Below are positions 46,515 through 57,644 of a stretch of DNA of 64,000 bases, piece after piece. Origin of the DNA: Selaginella tamariscina. Its lineage: Eukaryota > Streptophyta > Lycopodiopsida > Selaginellales > Selaginellaceae. Every line of letters begins with the position of its first letter. Position 1 is the first letter of the stretch. The position numbers and the translations under genes are program-made. The notes below the pieces were generated by a model. The model saw only the letters and a program-made list of their open reading frames with translations. It was not told the DNA's origin and did not search any database. Location: NCBI GenBank assembly GCA_003024785.1, contig PUQB01000727.1:47638-111637 (forward strand). The letters run 5' to 3'.

Positions 46515-48908
46515 ATGACCAAAGTGCTGCACAGAGAGGAACTTGTAAGCGCCATCAGACTCTGCATCAGCACTAGAGATTTACTGACAGGAAAGCTTAT
46601 CCACGCCCACATTCTTCAGAACCAACTCCTTGCCCACGACGTTCTTGTGGCCAACTTGCTGGTCCAAATGTACGGCAAGTGTGGCAGTTTGAGAGATGCA
46701 CGAGCTGTGTTCGAGGGGATCGAACATCGTGATGAATTCTCCACTAATATCATGATCCAGGCTTATGCCCTCAATGGGTATCTAGACGAGGCCAGAGCTG
46801 TGTTCTACAACACAAATGGGAAGAATGTGGTTTCGTGGAATGCTATCATATCGGCTTGTTCTCAGAAAAACAACGCCTTGGAAGCCAAGAGATTGTTCGA
46901 CACAATGCCGCTTACCAATGTTATGTCCTGGAATACCATACTTGCTGCAGATGCCCATCATGGGCGTATGGATTCTTTTAGACAGCTGTTTGATTCAATG
47001 CCTCAGAGGGATGTTGTCTCTTGGAATTCAATGATTGGTGGGTATGCCGAGGCGGAAGATCTTGTGAACTCGCATGAGACCCTCGATAGGATGCCTGGAT
47101 GGAATTGTGCATCCTGGAACTCGGTGCTCAAGGCTTCTTGTGCTCTTGACGACCACGAACAAGCAAGAGTTATCTTTGACAAGGTGTGTCCGCGGGATGT
47201 GGTGTCTTGGACAACGCTCACTCGTTGCTATGCACAGGCAGAGCTGGTTGCAGATGCTGAATGGGTGTTTCAGAGGATGCCCCAGTGGGACTCGGTGTCA
47301 TCAAACACCATGTTTAATGCATATGCTCAGAGCGGTTATATAGAACACACACAAGCCTTCTTCTGGGAAATGTGTCAGAGGGACTATGTCTCGTACACGA
47401 CGATGTTACAAGCTTTTATCAAAGATGGGGATATCCAAGAGGCAGAGAGTATTTTCCAGAGAATGCCTAAGCAGGATCTGCACTCGGGAAATGCCATGCT
47501 TTTGGCTTATGCCCAGAGCGGACAGCTGGACAAGTCAAAGAGGCTCTTCGATCGACTGTTGTGTCGGGACATGATGTCTTGGAATACAATGCTGAGAGTG
47601 ATCACTGAACATGGTTACTTCATTGAATCAAGAAATGTGCTGGATAAAATGCCGCAGCAGAACGTAGTGTCGTGGACTAGTATGATCACAGCATATGCCC
47701 TTGCGGGGCATATGCACGAAGCGCGGGTCCTGTTTCAAGCAATGCCTGAGAGGAATCTACTGTCGTGGACAGGGATTGTCGTCGCTTGCCAACGTAGTGA
47801 CTCCCTCAAAGAAGCCAAGGCTGTATTTGATAGAGCTCCTGCGTGGGACTCTGTCCTGTGGGCAGTCATGGTGTCGGCTTGCTGTCAATCCGGGGATTTA
47901 AACGAAGCAAAAGCCATGTTCGATAGAATGCCCGATCGGAGCATGTCTTCGTGGACAATCATCTTGACGGCATATGCCCGGGATGGTTATATGCAAGAAG
48001 CCAGTGATATGTTTCACCGGATGCCCGAGCGGGATATCGTGTGCTGGACTGCTATGGTATGCCTCTTTGCACGAAAGCAACACATAGATGAAGCTGAGAG
48101 AGTCTTTGAAACCATGCCAGAGAAAGATATAATCTCATGGAATACCATGGTCGCGGCATACGCCCAGAATGGACGTCTGGGCAAGTGCGAGTTGACATTC
48201 AGAAATATGAAGGACCGCAATGAGGTGTCGTGGAATGCATTGCTGGAGGGATATGTTGAGAACAGCGATTTGGCAACTCTGAGGAGTGTGTTTCATAAAA
48301 TGCCACTGTGGGACATGGTGTCATGTAATGCCATGGTAGCTGCATTTAGCAAACATGGACGCCTTGGTGAAGCCAAGGAAATGTTTGAAAGAATGCCAGA
48401 GCGAAACCTAGTCTCCTGGAACTCGATCATTGATGGTCATGCAAAGAGCGGGGACGGACACGAGGCTGTTGGTTTGTACCAGACAATGCAAGTCGAAGGT
48501 GTGGGACCTGACGAGGGGACGTTCACGAGTATTCTAGCAGCATGTAGTCATGTGGGATTGTTGAAAGAGTGTCTTTACCAGTTCCAGGCGATGAGCACGG
48601 ACCATGGATTGGAGCCTATCAAGCAACACTACTGTTGCATTGTGGACTGTCTTGCGAGGGCTGGAAGGCTTAGCCAGGCACAACAACTGGTTGAGCACAT
48701 GCCGTTTCTGCCTGATAACATAGTCTTTCGTGCTTTTCTTGGCGCTTGTAGCACTCAAAGGGAGCATGAACATGCAGGAGCCGCAGCCGAGCAAGCCATG
48801 GACTTGTGTCCTAGGGAGTCAGGTTCTTATGTTTTACTCGCAAACCTCTACTCTAGTAACGAGTATCAACAATCTAAGAGATTGAGCATTCCTAGAAATG
48901 ATGTATAA
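46515..48908 (+). CDS. PPR protein of 797 residues, mostly 31-residue repeats, E end
   Basis: Intact, intronless gene for a long PPR protein that should bind a specific organellar transcript. After the N-terminal REELVSAIRLCISTRDLLTG and HAHILQNQLLAHDVLVANLL it is built almost wholly of 31-residue S-type repeats, about nineteen in tandem, each with a 'A..MF..MP.R..VSWN.M..AYA..G' core. The last repeats revert to a P-L-S pattern (ALYQTMQVEGVGPDEGTF-like), and the protein stops in an E motif (GSYVLLANLYSSNEY). No DYW domain is present. Arrays of this SS type are typical of lycophyte and moss PPR proteins. The start is the first Met after upstream stops. Confidence 0.9.
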   Translation: MTKVLHREELVSAIRLCISTRDLLTGKLIHAHILQNQLLAHDVLVANLLVQMYGKCGSLRDARAVFEGIEHRDEFSTNIMIQAYALNGYLDEARAVFYNTNGKNVVSWNAIISACSQKNNALEAKRLFDTMPLTNVMSWNTILAADAHHGRMDSFRQLFDSMPQRDVVSWNSMIGGYAEAEDLVNSHETLDRMPGWNCASWNSVLKASCALDDHEQARVIFDKVCPRDVVSWTTLTRCYAQAELVADAEWVFQRMPQWDSVSSNTMFNAYAQSGYIEHTQAFFWEMCQRDYVSYTTMLQAFIKDGDIQEAESIFQRMPKQDLHSGNAMLLAYAQSGQLDKSKRLFDRLLCRDMMSWNTMLRVITEHGYFIESRNVLDKMPQQNVVSWTSMITAYALAGHMHEARVLFQAMPERNLLSWTGIVVACQRSDSLKEAKAVFDRAPAWDSVLWAVMVSACCQSGDLNEAKAMFDRMPDRSMSSWTIILTAYARDGYMQEASDMFHRMPERDIVCWTAMVCLFARKQHIDEAERVFETMPEKDIISWNTMVAAYAQNGRLGKCELTFRNMKDRNEVSWNALLEGYVENSDLATLRSVFHKMPLWDMVSCNAMVAAFSKHGRLGEAKEMFERMPERNLVSWNSIIDGHAKSGDGHEAVGLYQTMQVEGVGPDEGTFTSILAACSHVGLLKECLYQFQAMSTDHGLEPIKQHYCCIVDCLARAGRLSQAQQLVEHMPFLPDNIVFRAFLGACSTQREHEHAGAAAEQAMDLCPRESGSYVLLANLYSSNEYQQSKRLSIPRNDV

Positions 48909-49048
48909 CATTTTTGCAGATGGAAAGTGGTATATACTAGTGATTATAAAAATTGTGACCGTTTAGCTGTAACCTAGCTAGGGTTGATTGCCGCTTCTGA
49001 TCTGCGAGAGCGATCGATCATCTGTGGCAATTCAGATCGATTGTATCC

Positions 49049-49897
49049 ATGACGAGCAACTACTTCCCAAAATGCAGGAAGGATGCACAATGCAAGTGTG
49101 CAATGTGTGTGGAGAGCTTGGATGCCACTCAAGATCTCCGCCCGCCGGCAGTTCCTGTTCGACCTCGTCTGCAAGCCGTGTGTTCAATGCATTCTTCTCG
49201 CCACTGCCGTTCTTCCGAGGTAAAATGGAGAAGAGATGGCCACCGGCCATGCCCAAACAAACGCCTCTGTCTGAGATTGGTAAGCCTCAGGCGCTGGTGC
49301 TTGAGCCCATGTTCGAACAACTTGCTTCAAGCAACAGAAAGTCTAGGAGTAGAAGTAGGAGATCGAGGGGAGGAAATGGTTTTGGATTATTGTGCAACTA
49401 GGATTATTCCTTGTTCTTGCGGATTTCTTTGTGCCATTGATCATGTCCAGGCTTTTCAAAGCCAAGCTAGATCCTCAGATGATGAGGGTATTCGTGGAGG
49501 AGTCGCGGGCGAGGATGAAGATTGAGGATCGGCTTGAGCTGTTGGAATACAGGATTCAACGTGTTGTTGGTGAACGTCGTAGAGTTTCCAATTGCACAGG
49601 AAGCTCTTCCAAGTGGACCTTGGCTGAGGTACATGCTCCAGTTATGTATATATGAATCCACACACGCATGAACACAGAAACTTGAGGTTAATATCATTAC
49701 AGGAAGGAGCTTTCATCCATTCTTACTGCAGCCTCTACTCCTCCATGGCTGAACAAGTATCCATCTGGGGATATCCAATTACTACAGCTGGTGTTCTTGG
49801 TCGAAAACCTACAGACCGCTCCATGACGATCTTGGCCGGCCGAGTGATTGAGGTATGGGTGCTTTCCACTTCTTATTAGTATATGTAGATGTATATG

Positions 49898-49932
<35 letters not shown>

Positions 49933-50255
49933 CAGTATAAGTGTTTCAAGACACATATGTTCTGATGTTTTAAATGTTGTAGTGGAGAGAAGGGCAGCTG
50001 GCATACACCGTCCATAAGGAAGGCAGTACCTGGAGACATGCAAGATGGAGTGCATCGGCAATTTATCTGGATAGAAACACATGGATTATCGAATATAGTA
50101 GCTATAGTTATGACAAGCCATGGGGTGGCCTCTCTACTCTGGCATACACATGCAAGCGTTACTTACACTCAACACTACTCAACATGGAGCGAACACTCAA
50201 CTACTTCACATTGTATTCAGCTTCAATGGGGATGGAGTTAGCAATTCCAACGTAG
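49049..50255 (+). CDS. Predicted membrane protein with Cys-rich N-terminus and ERG2/sigma-1-like C-terminal part
   Basis: Starts MTSNYFPKCRKDAQCKCAMC (CxCxxC cluster), continues through a basic Ser/Arg-rich linker and then a membrane helix (LGLFLVLADFFVPLIM, near 49400). After this come exons 49703-49852 (GYPITTAGVLGRKPTD) and 49983-50255 (starts WREGQLAYTVHKEG, ends SMGMELAIPT), which read through cleanly. The WREG start, the NTWIIEY core and the C-terminal amphipathic helices recall the ERG2/sigma-1 receptor fold; this is my inference, not a firm family match. The first exon has one-base frame changes near 49140 and 49395. It is convergent with the SOUL gene, 198 bases away. Confidence 0.55.
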
Positions 50256-50453
50256 AAATACTGCAAGTAAGTACTATGTTTATCTGCATTGAATATATGG
50301 ATAAAACGTAGAAGAGTATTATGATATTAGCCAGAGGTCATTGTGTTTAAGCACCGCGGCTTCTTTTACACCTGTCTATAAGAGATAGATGAACTTCTGG
50401 ATATATATGTATATTTTGGAAAATATAATGCTAAGTAAGTACACATTTGTCAG

Positions 50454-50530
50454 TCATAATTCAAGTTTGAAGTCGTCCAACCAGATAATTACTTCGTTTC
50501 TCTGTAACATAAAAGTACGTTCGGAACTCA

Positions 50531-50570
<40 letters not shown>

Positions 50571-52008
50571 CACACACTGATATAATGAATGTACCCGGAG
50601 TGGAGCAGGAGTACTATCGGGATCATTGTACCGAGCAAGCAAATATCCTTGAGTAGGTTTGAGCTTATCCTTAAGGAGATGACTTCTGAGTTGACTTTCC
50701 TTTTCTTCGACCAGACTGTCAGAAGTTTCCCCACTGAACTTGATAGCGGCAGCATAGGCTTTGTCCACCTGTCTCAGCTTCACCTGTTCCGAGTTGGGAA
50801 GAGGCAACCTGGAAGCAAGGTGAAACCGACGGTATCCAAATCCAAATATAAGAATCTTACTTGGAAATATCGTATTTAGAAGGTAGAACAAACTGGATCT
50901 TGTCTGCGTCTGTGGTCCTCTCGTTGAAAACTGGCGTGGTCATCTTCATCTTTTCCTCGCGTTGATTCTTGCCAAATATATATCTACATTGTCAATTTGC
51001 AAGTGTTACTCCTAAATATTCAAGATAGGATTTCAAATTAAAAAAGTCCACGATATTGATAAGTTCAACTTGACATATACACGTACCCAGCAACGTCATT
51101 GAAGCCTTCGGAGCTAGCGACTCCCTCTGTTCGTGATTCGGCAATGAGAAAAGACTCATACTCCCGAATCTATGTACTCCAGACGTTAGATGAGCTAATT
51201 TTTCATTAAGCTATGTGAAAAAACCTCGTAGTTAGCTGTTCTTTTCACGACCATGTACTTTGGTGTTTCGAGATCAGGCGTTTTCATGGGCCTCATCTAC
51301 AAAAACACACACATCAAGTCAAGCCTTTGTTAGTTAACATTAATATACTCACCTGCTTCACGACATCCTTGAGGGCCTCCAAGGAAAAGAACTCATTGTT
51401 CTCTATTGAATCCCAATAGTCCTGGTATGTGTTATAAACTATGTAAATTATATGACATTGAATATAATCTTTACGTACCACATGGCTGCAAAACTTGCCA
51501 GTATCCATGTTGATGCCCATGACAGATATTCCCGTGAAAATCAATACAGGCTTCCACGGCAAAAGCTTGAAGGTCATCCGCATTGTCCATCTTGTGCTAA
51601 TCTCTGACGGTCCCGTCTATCATTAAACAACTATAGAAATGCGTACTATAATATCTCCTATAAATATACCTGTTTTGCCAAGTGGAGAAAGAAGTCTGCC
51701 TTGAATACAGTAAGAAGTAGGCGGAGGTTGAAGAGGTAACCTCGCAATGTGTCGTACTTGTTAAGGGGATCTCTAAACAGAACTCGTTCCTCGTACTGAC
51801 TGCTATCAATCCCCTGCTCGTCGAACAAGTGGGGCAAATCCTGCTTAAGAAACTCAACCAAGCTCCCCACATTTGTTGTCGCAGCTTGCGAGTTAGAGAC
51901 GGCCATCCTTCTGAATCTAGCTTGTTTTCTAAGTGTACAAGCGCTCCCAATCTTGGGAGTACATGTGACAGAATGCACCTGCACGTGTACCACAGCAAGT
52001 GCTGCCAT
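50454..52008 (-). CDS. DUF2358-SOUL haem-binding protein
   Basis: A chloroplast-type haem-binding protein like Arabidopsis HBP5, thought to bind or traffic tetrapyrroles. Eight exons join with no frame break: 51670-52008, 51479-51616, 51353-51421, 51225-51296, 51087-51169, 50861-50983, about 50595-50808 and 50454-50501. The N-terminal 50 residues are Ser/Arg-rich with few acids, fitting a transit peptide. The DUF2358 (NTF2-like) region covers SLVEFLKQDLPHLF to GINMDTGKFCSHV. The SOUL domain follows: DLETPKYMVVKRTANYE, REYESFLIAESR, EKMKMTTPVF, SDSLVEEKE, GYLLARYNDP and RNEVIIWLDD. The start at 52008 is 56 bases from the divergent DnaJ-type gene. Confidence 0.9.
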
Positions 52009-52063
52009 CTAATTCCTCCCCTGTTTTTAGGTTTCTACGTGTCTTAGGGCTCTTGTCTTCCTC
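52009..52063. promoter_or_regulatory. 54-base bidirectional promoter region with telo-box-like motif
   Basis: The start codons of the SOUL gene (minus) and the DnaJ-type gene (plus) are separated by about 55 bases. CCCCTGTTTTTAGGTTT at about 52018-52034 is a one-base-longer version of the 15-mer at 21067 and 33086. Transcription must start inside this gap or within the neighbouring gene. Confidence 0.5.
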
Positions 52064-52827
52064 ATGGCTGCCGCTGCTCCACATAATGGGGCTTGGAGGT
52101 TGATGGGCAATCCTTGGGAGCCTCCCAAACGAGTGCTGCTCGTGAAAACAGAGGTAAGCATTTCCAGTACCTTATGATTTGATGCAATCAGGAAACAGTA
52201 AGCATCTCACTATGATTGAGACAACATGGTTTTTCAGTCGTTAACATCATTTAGTTCTATTATATTTGCTTGATAGATTGACATTGTTGTGTATTGTAGT
52301 GGAATGTGAATGATTGCTCTTTTATGTACTGTACTATATGTGTTTGTTGTATAGTCAAGTATCATAAAGTGCGTGTACTGGAAGATGCATTTTAAAGGCT
52401 CAACCACTTGAAACGAGCATCATTGCTTATTACTTAGTTGATCAGTCCAACGTGACAAGGCAAAAACGAGTGATTCCTCAGCCTCCATGCGAGGAGTGCC
52501 GTGGTTTATGCAAGCTCAAATGCTGGAGATGCTTAGGAAGAGGTAACCTTATCGGCTCTTGTTCACGTAACTAAACCCAACCACAGGGCGTACCAATCAT
52601 ACTGAGCTGGCTATACTTCCGAGGGGTGCTTGGCCACAGTGGTTAGTGCGTTACTTTATAGCTTCAGTATTGAAAATCCTAAACCGTTTTCACGCAGGTG
52701 TGAGGAGTGTAGAGGCTCTGGACTAGCATACTGTGGTCGCTGTCTTGGTACAGGTGAAAACCGGGGAGTTATTGGTTTCCACACTCCTCCAAACAAGCGA
52801 AATACACACACACATAGGAATACATAG
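52064..52827 (+). CDS. DnaJ-type zinc-finger (CxxCxG) protein
   Basis: Small protein with four CxxCxG-type motifs and no J domain, like plastid BSD2/LQY1-type zinc-finger proteins that act as chaperones or thiol-disulfide enzymes. Exons are 52064-52153 (MAAAAPHNGAWRLMGNPWEP), 52446-52542 (includes CEECRGLCKLKCWRCLGRG) and 52698-52827 (CEECRGSGLAYCGRCLGTGE). The third exon is one base out of phase with the second, probably a sequence error or a missed short exon. It ends NKRNTHTHRNT, where the reading frame runs into a CA repeat, so the natural end may differ. Head-to-head with the SOUL gene. Confidence 0.7.
52622..52690 (+). other. tRNA-like box A in intron
   Basis: TGGCCACAGTGGTTAGTGCG is close to a tRNA D arm/box A. 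No good box B follows and no cloverleaf closes. It may be a fragment of a tRNA-derived SINE. Confidence 0.25.
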
Positions 52828-54676
52828 GAAGATTCATCCATCACAGGGAGTATATCCTGTGACTGTGCAACAACTGAAATAAAGTTGGTAAAGTTAAGAG
52901 CTAAAGTACATAGACAGTGAGGGCCCTGGTTTCAACATGCAGCGTCGGTGGTCAGTGATATACTGCCACTCTGTAACAAGGAAAGAAGTTTGAACCACAC
53001 GCGGTGGTGGCTTGGCTTGGCTTTATCTTTACAAGGCAGCAGTACAGGAAGGAAAGGAAAGGAAAGATGAGATATATACATATAGCAACATGGACCAGTA
53101 GATGTAGATGCAGATGGCCCACGCGTGTGCAACTTGGGACGTTCATAAATATCCAAGCTTTATCGAGATCGAAATGTGTGGTGGTTTAGGGAGTGGTGAT
53201 GGTCCCTTGGCGTGTCAATGTAGAGTAGGAGCACATTTTGCTTTCTCAAGGTCAAAAAGCTCGCTCTCTCACTGTGGTTTACATAAGTACAATATGTGCA
53301 TGAGAGAATATCCCGGGGATCAGGGTGGAGACTTTGCTTTCAAGCAGTTGAACGACGTGCACGATCGCTTGCATTGCAATGCGTGTAGGTTTGAAAAAGA
53401 GAAGGAAGGGCCATGTTGTCCAAAGATTATATATGGATTAGTTTAATCGGCGGTCAGAAGGCAGTAATGAGGGACACGTTATGGATGAAATGAAACGAAT
53501 GTGAGAGATTAGATTAATCTTGTAAAGTTAACAAGTCGCATATGGCCCACGAAAGCGAGAACATGGAGACACAGAGAGGATTAAACAAATGCTCCCTTAT
53601 CATGTGATCTCTGCCGGTTTTGTTTATTATGGTGGCGAGTCAATTTCGAATCGGAATCGGAATCGGAACCGACACTGCACCAGTTAAGGGAGGAAACTCA
53701 TATATAAACAAGTAAACAAAACCCCACGAGGAGACACGTGTTTTACCCGTCACATGGAACTGGTGTGTGTGTGGGAGGCAGTAAACAAATATCGCTTTGG
53801 AAGCACATTATGTGAAATTTCTACGAAACAGATTTACAACAAGATTATAGATGAGGTCCGGCAGTTGAGTCAGAGACTTGCTTCTTCTTACCGCAGAATA
53901 TTCTTAATTTAATCTCATGGAGTCCAAGGTGGAGACCAACGGTTAACAAACTGTTTCATACCACCTCGGTCGAACACACTCTGAGTGACTGGCTACGACG
54001 AAAAAGCAAAAGGCTATCCCGTTTTAAGTTCGAGTTAGCACAGTGTACTAACTAGCAAGTAAAACTGTACTCAACTCTATTCAATAGCAACGGAGACCGA
54101 GGAATCGAACTGTGGACCGCCAGGAAAACTGGGAGGTGGCCGGTTCGAACCGCGGTTAAAAGGCAGTTGGGTTCGGACAAATAACGGCTCAGTGGACAAA
54201 GTGACTTAAATTCGGGCACTTACTAAATTTAGCAACAAATCACAATGAAGCTTTGTGAACACAAAAATATCTTATTAAGCTCGCAACCGCCAACTCTGGC
54301 GGTGTTTTGACCATGGTCTGATTATTTTCTACATGTGGAGGCGGGACAGGTGGCACCGTAGGATTGCCTAGCTCATTTCCATACAACCCTGTTCATGATG
54401 GATGAGTTGTTGGCTATGGCGACAGCGTGTGTGTGTCTCTGCTTGGGGAAGACGATGGAGGTTTAGCTATAGCCGCTCTTGTTTGCTTCCAGGCGCGTGT
54501 GGCCAAGAACGGGATTGTGCATTTCTTTTCTCCCGTTTTGACAAGGACGGGGCTTGTCCGCTTGGAATACGGGATGTGCGGAATTGGGGCCCGGATTGTA
54601 CATAAACACCCATTGGAATTCAGTGGAATTCAGTCCCAAAACTGCACCTTGTGAGCAGAGGATCGTGTTCGTGATC
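52828..54676. other. Long 5' region of the EIN3-like gene
   Basis: About 1.8 kb with no supported protein gene. A 112-codon plus-strand frame (53108-53446) has no recognisable domain. A GACACGTGTT G-box lies at about 53733. At about 54135-54200 there are a box-B-like GGTTCGAACC and a box-A-like GGCTCAGTGG in the wrong order for a tRNA. Short upstream frames begin at 54402 and 54427, before the main start, and could act as uORFs if transcribed. Confidence 0.45.
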
Positions 54677-56710
54677 ATGGAGCTGCACGGGGGCGATGTG
54701 GAGCTCTGCTATGGCGGGCTGGACGTGGATCTAGTTGGAGAGAATGAAGCTGTGCAGGACGATGATTTGAGCGACGACGATATGGATGTAGATGAGCTCG
54801 AGAAGCGGATATGGAGCGACCGAATACGGCTCAAGAGGCTCAAGGATAAGCACAAGGCCAAGGCTGCATCTGCCTGTACACAGCATCTGTCCACCAATCT
54901 TCTTCAGGCACAGCAGCAGCAGCCCAATGCCAAGCACAAGCAATCGCAGGAGCAAGCGAGGAGGAAGAAGATGTCGCGAGCCCAAGACGGGATTCTCAAA
55001 TACATGCTCAAGATGATGGAGGTTTGCAAGGCGCAGGGATTCGTCTATGGGATAATCCCCGAGAAGGGGAAGCCGGTGTCCGGGGCCTCGGACAACATCC
55101 GTGCCTGGTGGAAGGAGAAGGTGAGATTCGATCGAAATGGCCCCGCTGCGATTGCCAAGTACGAGGCCGAGCACGGGCTCTCTTCTAGATCTGGGGACCC
55201 TACTCAGCTCACAGCCGCTGCTCCGACTCCGCATACTCTCCAGGAGCTTCAGGATACCACACTCGGCTCGCTGCTATCCGCTCTGATGCAGCACTGCGAT
55301 CCGCCACAGAGAAGGTATCCGCTTGAGAAGGGCGTTGCTCCTCCCTGGTGGCCGACCGGGGACGAAGAATGGTGGCCCGAGCTCGGGCTCCCCAAGGGAC
55401 AGGGACCTCCGCCATACAAGAAGCCCCACGATCTGAAGAAGGTATGGAAAGTCGGAGTCCTCACTGCTGTCATCCGGCATATGTCTCCGGACATATCCAA
55501 GATTAGGAAGCTCGTCAGGCAGTCAAAGTGCCTCCAGGACAAGATGACTGCCAAGGAGAGCGCCACTTGGATTGCGGTTTTGAACCAGGAGGAGGCCCTG
55601 GCCAGGTCACAATGCGCATTCGATCAGAGCCAGCAGATCATGGCGACGAACAATCATACCGGGCTAGTGCAGATGACCAACAACAGCGAGGGAAGCAATG
55701 GGCTCGCACTGAGTAGCACTAGTGAGTACGATGTAGATGGGTTTGATGAATCCCCGACCGAGGAGGATCCAGCTGAGGTGAACGGTCCTAGCACCCGGAC
55801 AACTCCCAGCGTGACAACGGTTTCTACAGTCGGAGGCGAGTTAGCCGACGTTGTCTTTCAGCAGGATGCGAAGATATTACCCTCACCCTGCAACTTTCTT
55901 GAGGACGAGAGTTGGAGCAAAAGAAAAATACCCAGGCTTGTTGGGCTAGCGAGCAACAGTCTGGGGATCCCCATGCAGGAGAATCACCGGCATTTTCTGT
56001 GCCAGTACGAGGACTGCAGACACCATGATCTGAAGTTCGCATTTGGAGACAGGAACTCGAGGAACGCTCATCAGAGCACTTGCCCACACCGGCCCGAGGC
56101 TAAGTGCGTGAATCTCATACACTCTCCGAGCGTACGTGCAGCACACCAACATCATCCCACGTTCAACCCTCCGCCACCCTTGGTCATGCAACAGGAGGCG
56201 AGCTCTTACGTGGCGCCTGGTAACAAGCTGTTGCAATCCGCTATTTTGTCGGCAGAGGATCTCTCTCAACAGCACCAGCATGGGGTTTTGAGCACTTCAG
56301 TTAATGCCCAGCACGGGCATCCGCAGCACCAGCCGCAACCGACTCTTCATGAGCTGTTGGTAGGGATCTATGGAGCTGGGAACAACCTCCAGCTCCAGCA
56401 GCTGGTAGATGCGATCGACCATCACAGGGAGGATGAGTTCGGAGTCGAGTTCGGGCTAGGGTTCGGTGCACAGAACCAAAGCAACAACAGTAACTGCGGG
56501 AACGGGAATACAGGCAACCCCCAGGTGGGTATAGTTGGGAATGCCCAACAACAGAAGTTGTTCGGTGTCCGGCCCCAGTTCGAAGTTCCCCATTTGGGTG
56601 TAAACAATGCATATATCGGTCACATGGCAATGGAGAATTCAAGGAACATGCTTTGTAGGGGAGCTCACGAAATCATCACCGAGGAGCCAATGTGGTACTT
56701 CGGTGCGTAG
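54677..56710 (+). CDS. EIN3/EIL transcription factor
   Basis: Nuclear master regulator of the ethylene response that binds promoters of ERF-type genes. It is an intronless gene, as is normal for the family. I take the start at 54677 ([14 protein letters not shown]), giving 677 residues; the frame is open 41 codons further upstream, but that part is not EIN3-like. Features in order: acidic [19 protein letters not shown] at about 30-50, a basic helix, a Gln run at about 90, and the DNA-binding core with [57 protein letters not shown] and [16 protein letters not shown]. Next is [22 protein letters not shown], and the C-terminal half is Gln/Asn/His-rich. The frame is intact throughout. Confidence 0.95.
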   Translation: MELHGGDVELCYGGLDVDLVGENEAVQDDDLSDDDMDVDELEKRIWSDRIRLKRLKDKHKAKAASACTQHLSTNLLQAQQQQPNAKHKQSQEQARRKKMSRAQDGILKYMLKMMEVCKAQGFVYGIIPEKGKPVSGASDNIRAWWKEKVRFDRNGPAAIAKYEAEHGLSSRSGDPTQLTAAAPTPHTLQELQDTTLGSLLSALMQHCDPPQRRYPLEKGVAPPWWPTGDEEWWPELGLPKGQGPPPYKKPHDLKKVWKVGVLTAVIRHMSPDISKIRKLVRQSKCLQDKMTAKESATWIAVLNQEEALARSQCAFDQSQQIMATNNHTGLVQMTNNSEGSNGLALSSTSEYDVDGFDESPTEEDPAEVNGPSTRTTPSVTTVSTVGGELADVVFQQDAKILPSPCNFLEDESWSKRKIPRLVGLASNSLGIPMQENHRHFLCQYEDCRHHDLKFAFGDRNSRNAHQSTCPHRPEAKCVNLIHSPSVRAAHQHHPTFNPPPPLVMQQEASSYVAPGNKLLQSAILSAEDLSQQHQHGVLSTSVNAQHGHPQHQPQPTLHELLVGIYGAGNNLQLQQLVDAIDHHREDEFGVEFGLGFGAQNQSNNSNCGNGNTGNPQVGIVGNAQQQKLFGVRPQFEVPHLGVNNAYIGHMAMENSRNMLCRGAHEIITEEPMWYFGA

Positions 56711-57198
56711 ACACTGACTGACATGGGTCAGTGAGTACTGTATATATATGTAGTAATTTATGTACCTTTTACTACACAGAATCGTAACCACTAATAGGAT
56801 ATAACAACCGTAAGTTGTACCGGGAGAAATTGACGTGGATTTGGTTCAGCTCCTCTTGGCATACGCTCATTATGATGTCCGATGTTAATCATGCGTCATC
56901 TTAACATGCTGACGTGTGACCATATCTCATGGTTACATTTATTCGAATATGCACCTCATAATTTTCGTAATGTCAACCACACGTTGTGTGGAGGGTGCAG
57001 ATAAGATCTAATACGTGTTTTCCACCGTCCAGGCAAGTCTTCAACTTATGAACCAGTTGGCATTTGGCATATGGAACATTTTTCCCAACATTGTGTGTTT
57101 GACATGAAACATATGATTTTGCTCCACAAAATGAAGCCTGTGTGTGTGTGTGAGAGAGAGATCCTGTTAAATATTGTAACCTGGAACAGCTTTTCATG
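56711..57198. other. Intergenic DNA between convergent EIN3-like and MBL genes
   Basis: Downstream region of both genes. It holds a short (GT)n(GA)n run near 57138-57160. No gene is seen. Confidence 0.5.
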
Positions 57199-57603
57199 TT
57201 AGAATTGCTGTTCTTCTTTTAAAACGAGGGATTCAAGGGCTGTATTCTTCTCTGCAATATCTTTGAACTTGAGTCGTCTTCCATGCCCTTCAAGTAACAC
57301 AAGTAACAAGTTCAACTTATGTGATAAAGTATTCATATCGTGCTGGATGTTACCTGGCAGTACCCACACAAAGTCCAGAGAAAGAAGCTTGCGGATGCTC
57401 TCCACCTGCTTTTGCACTGGACACCAAGAACACAGAGCATTAGAGAGAGAGAAGGTGAGTGCATTAGAGAGAGAGAGCCGTACCAGAATAAAACAGGTAC
57501 TTGTGACTTATGGCTGGTTGACCATCCCAGTCAGAAAATAAGTGGTCACCCGTGAACAGCACTTGCTTTGGCTTGTACAACAGGCAAATATGACCCTGTA
57601 TAA

Positions 57604-57644
<41 letters not shown>

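Noticed and set aside
53108-53446. 112-codon plus-strand frame upstream of EIN3-like
   Set aside because: No recognisable motif, no splice or start context and no neighbouring exon; listed only as part of the 5' region.
54120-54210. Possible tRNA gene with GGTTCGAACC
   Set aside because: Box B precedes box A and no acceptor or anticodon stem pairs, so it is not a tRNA.
54731-55234. Minus-strand 167-codon frame inside the EIN3-like gene
   Set aside because: Antisense of the G+C-rich EIN3 DNA-binding region; low-complexity Leu/Arg composition.
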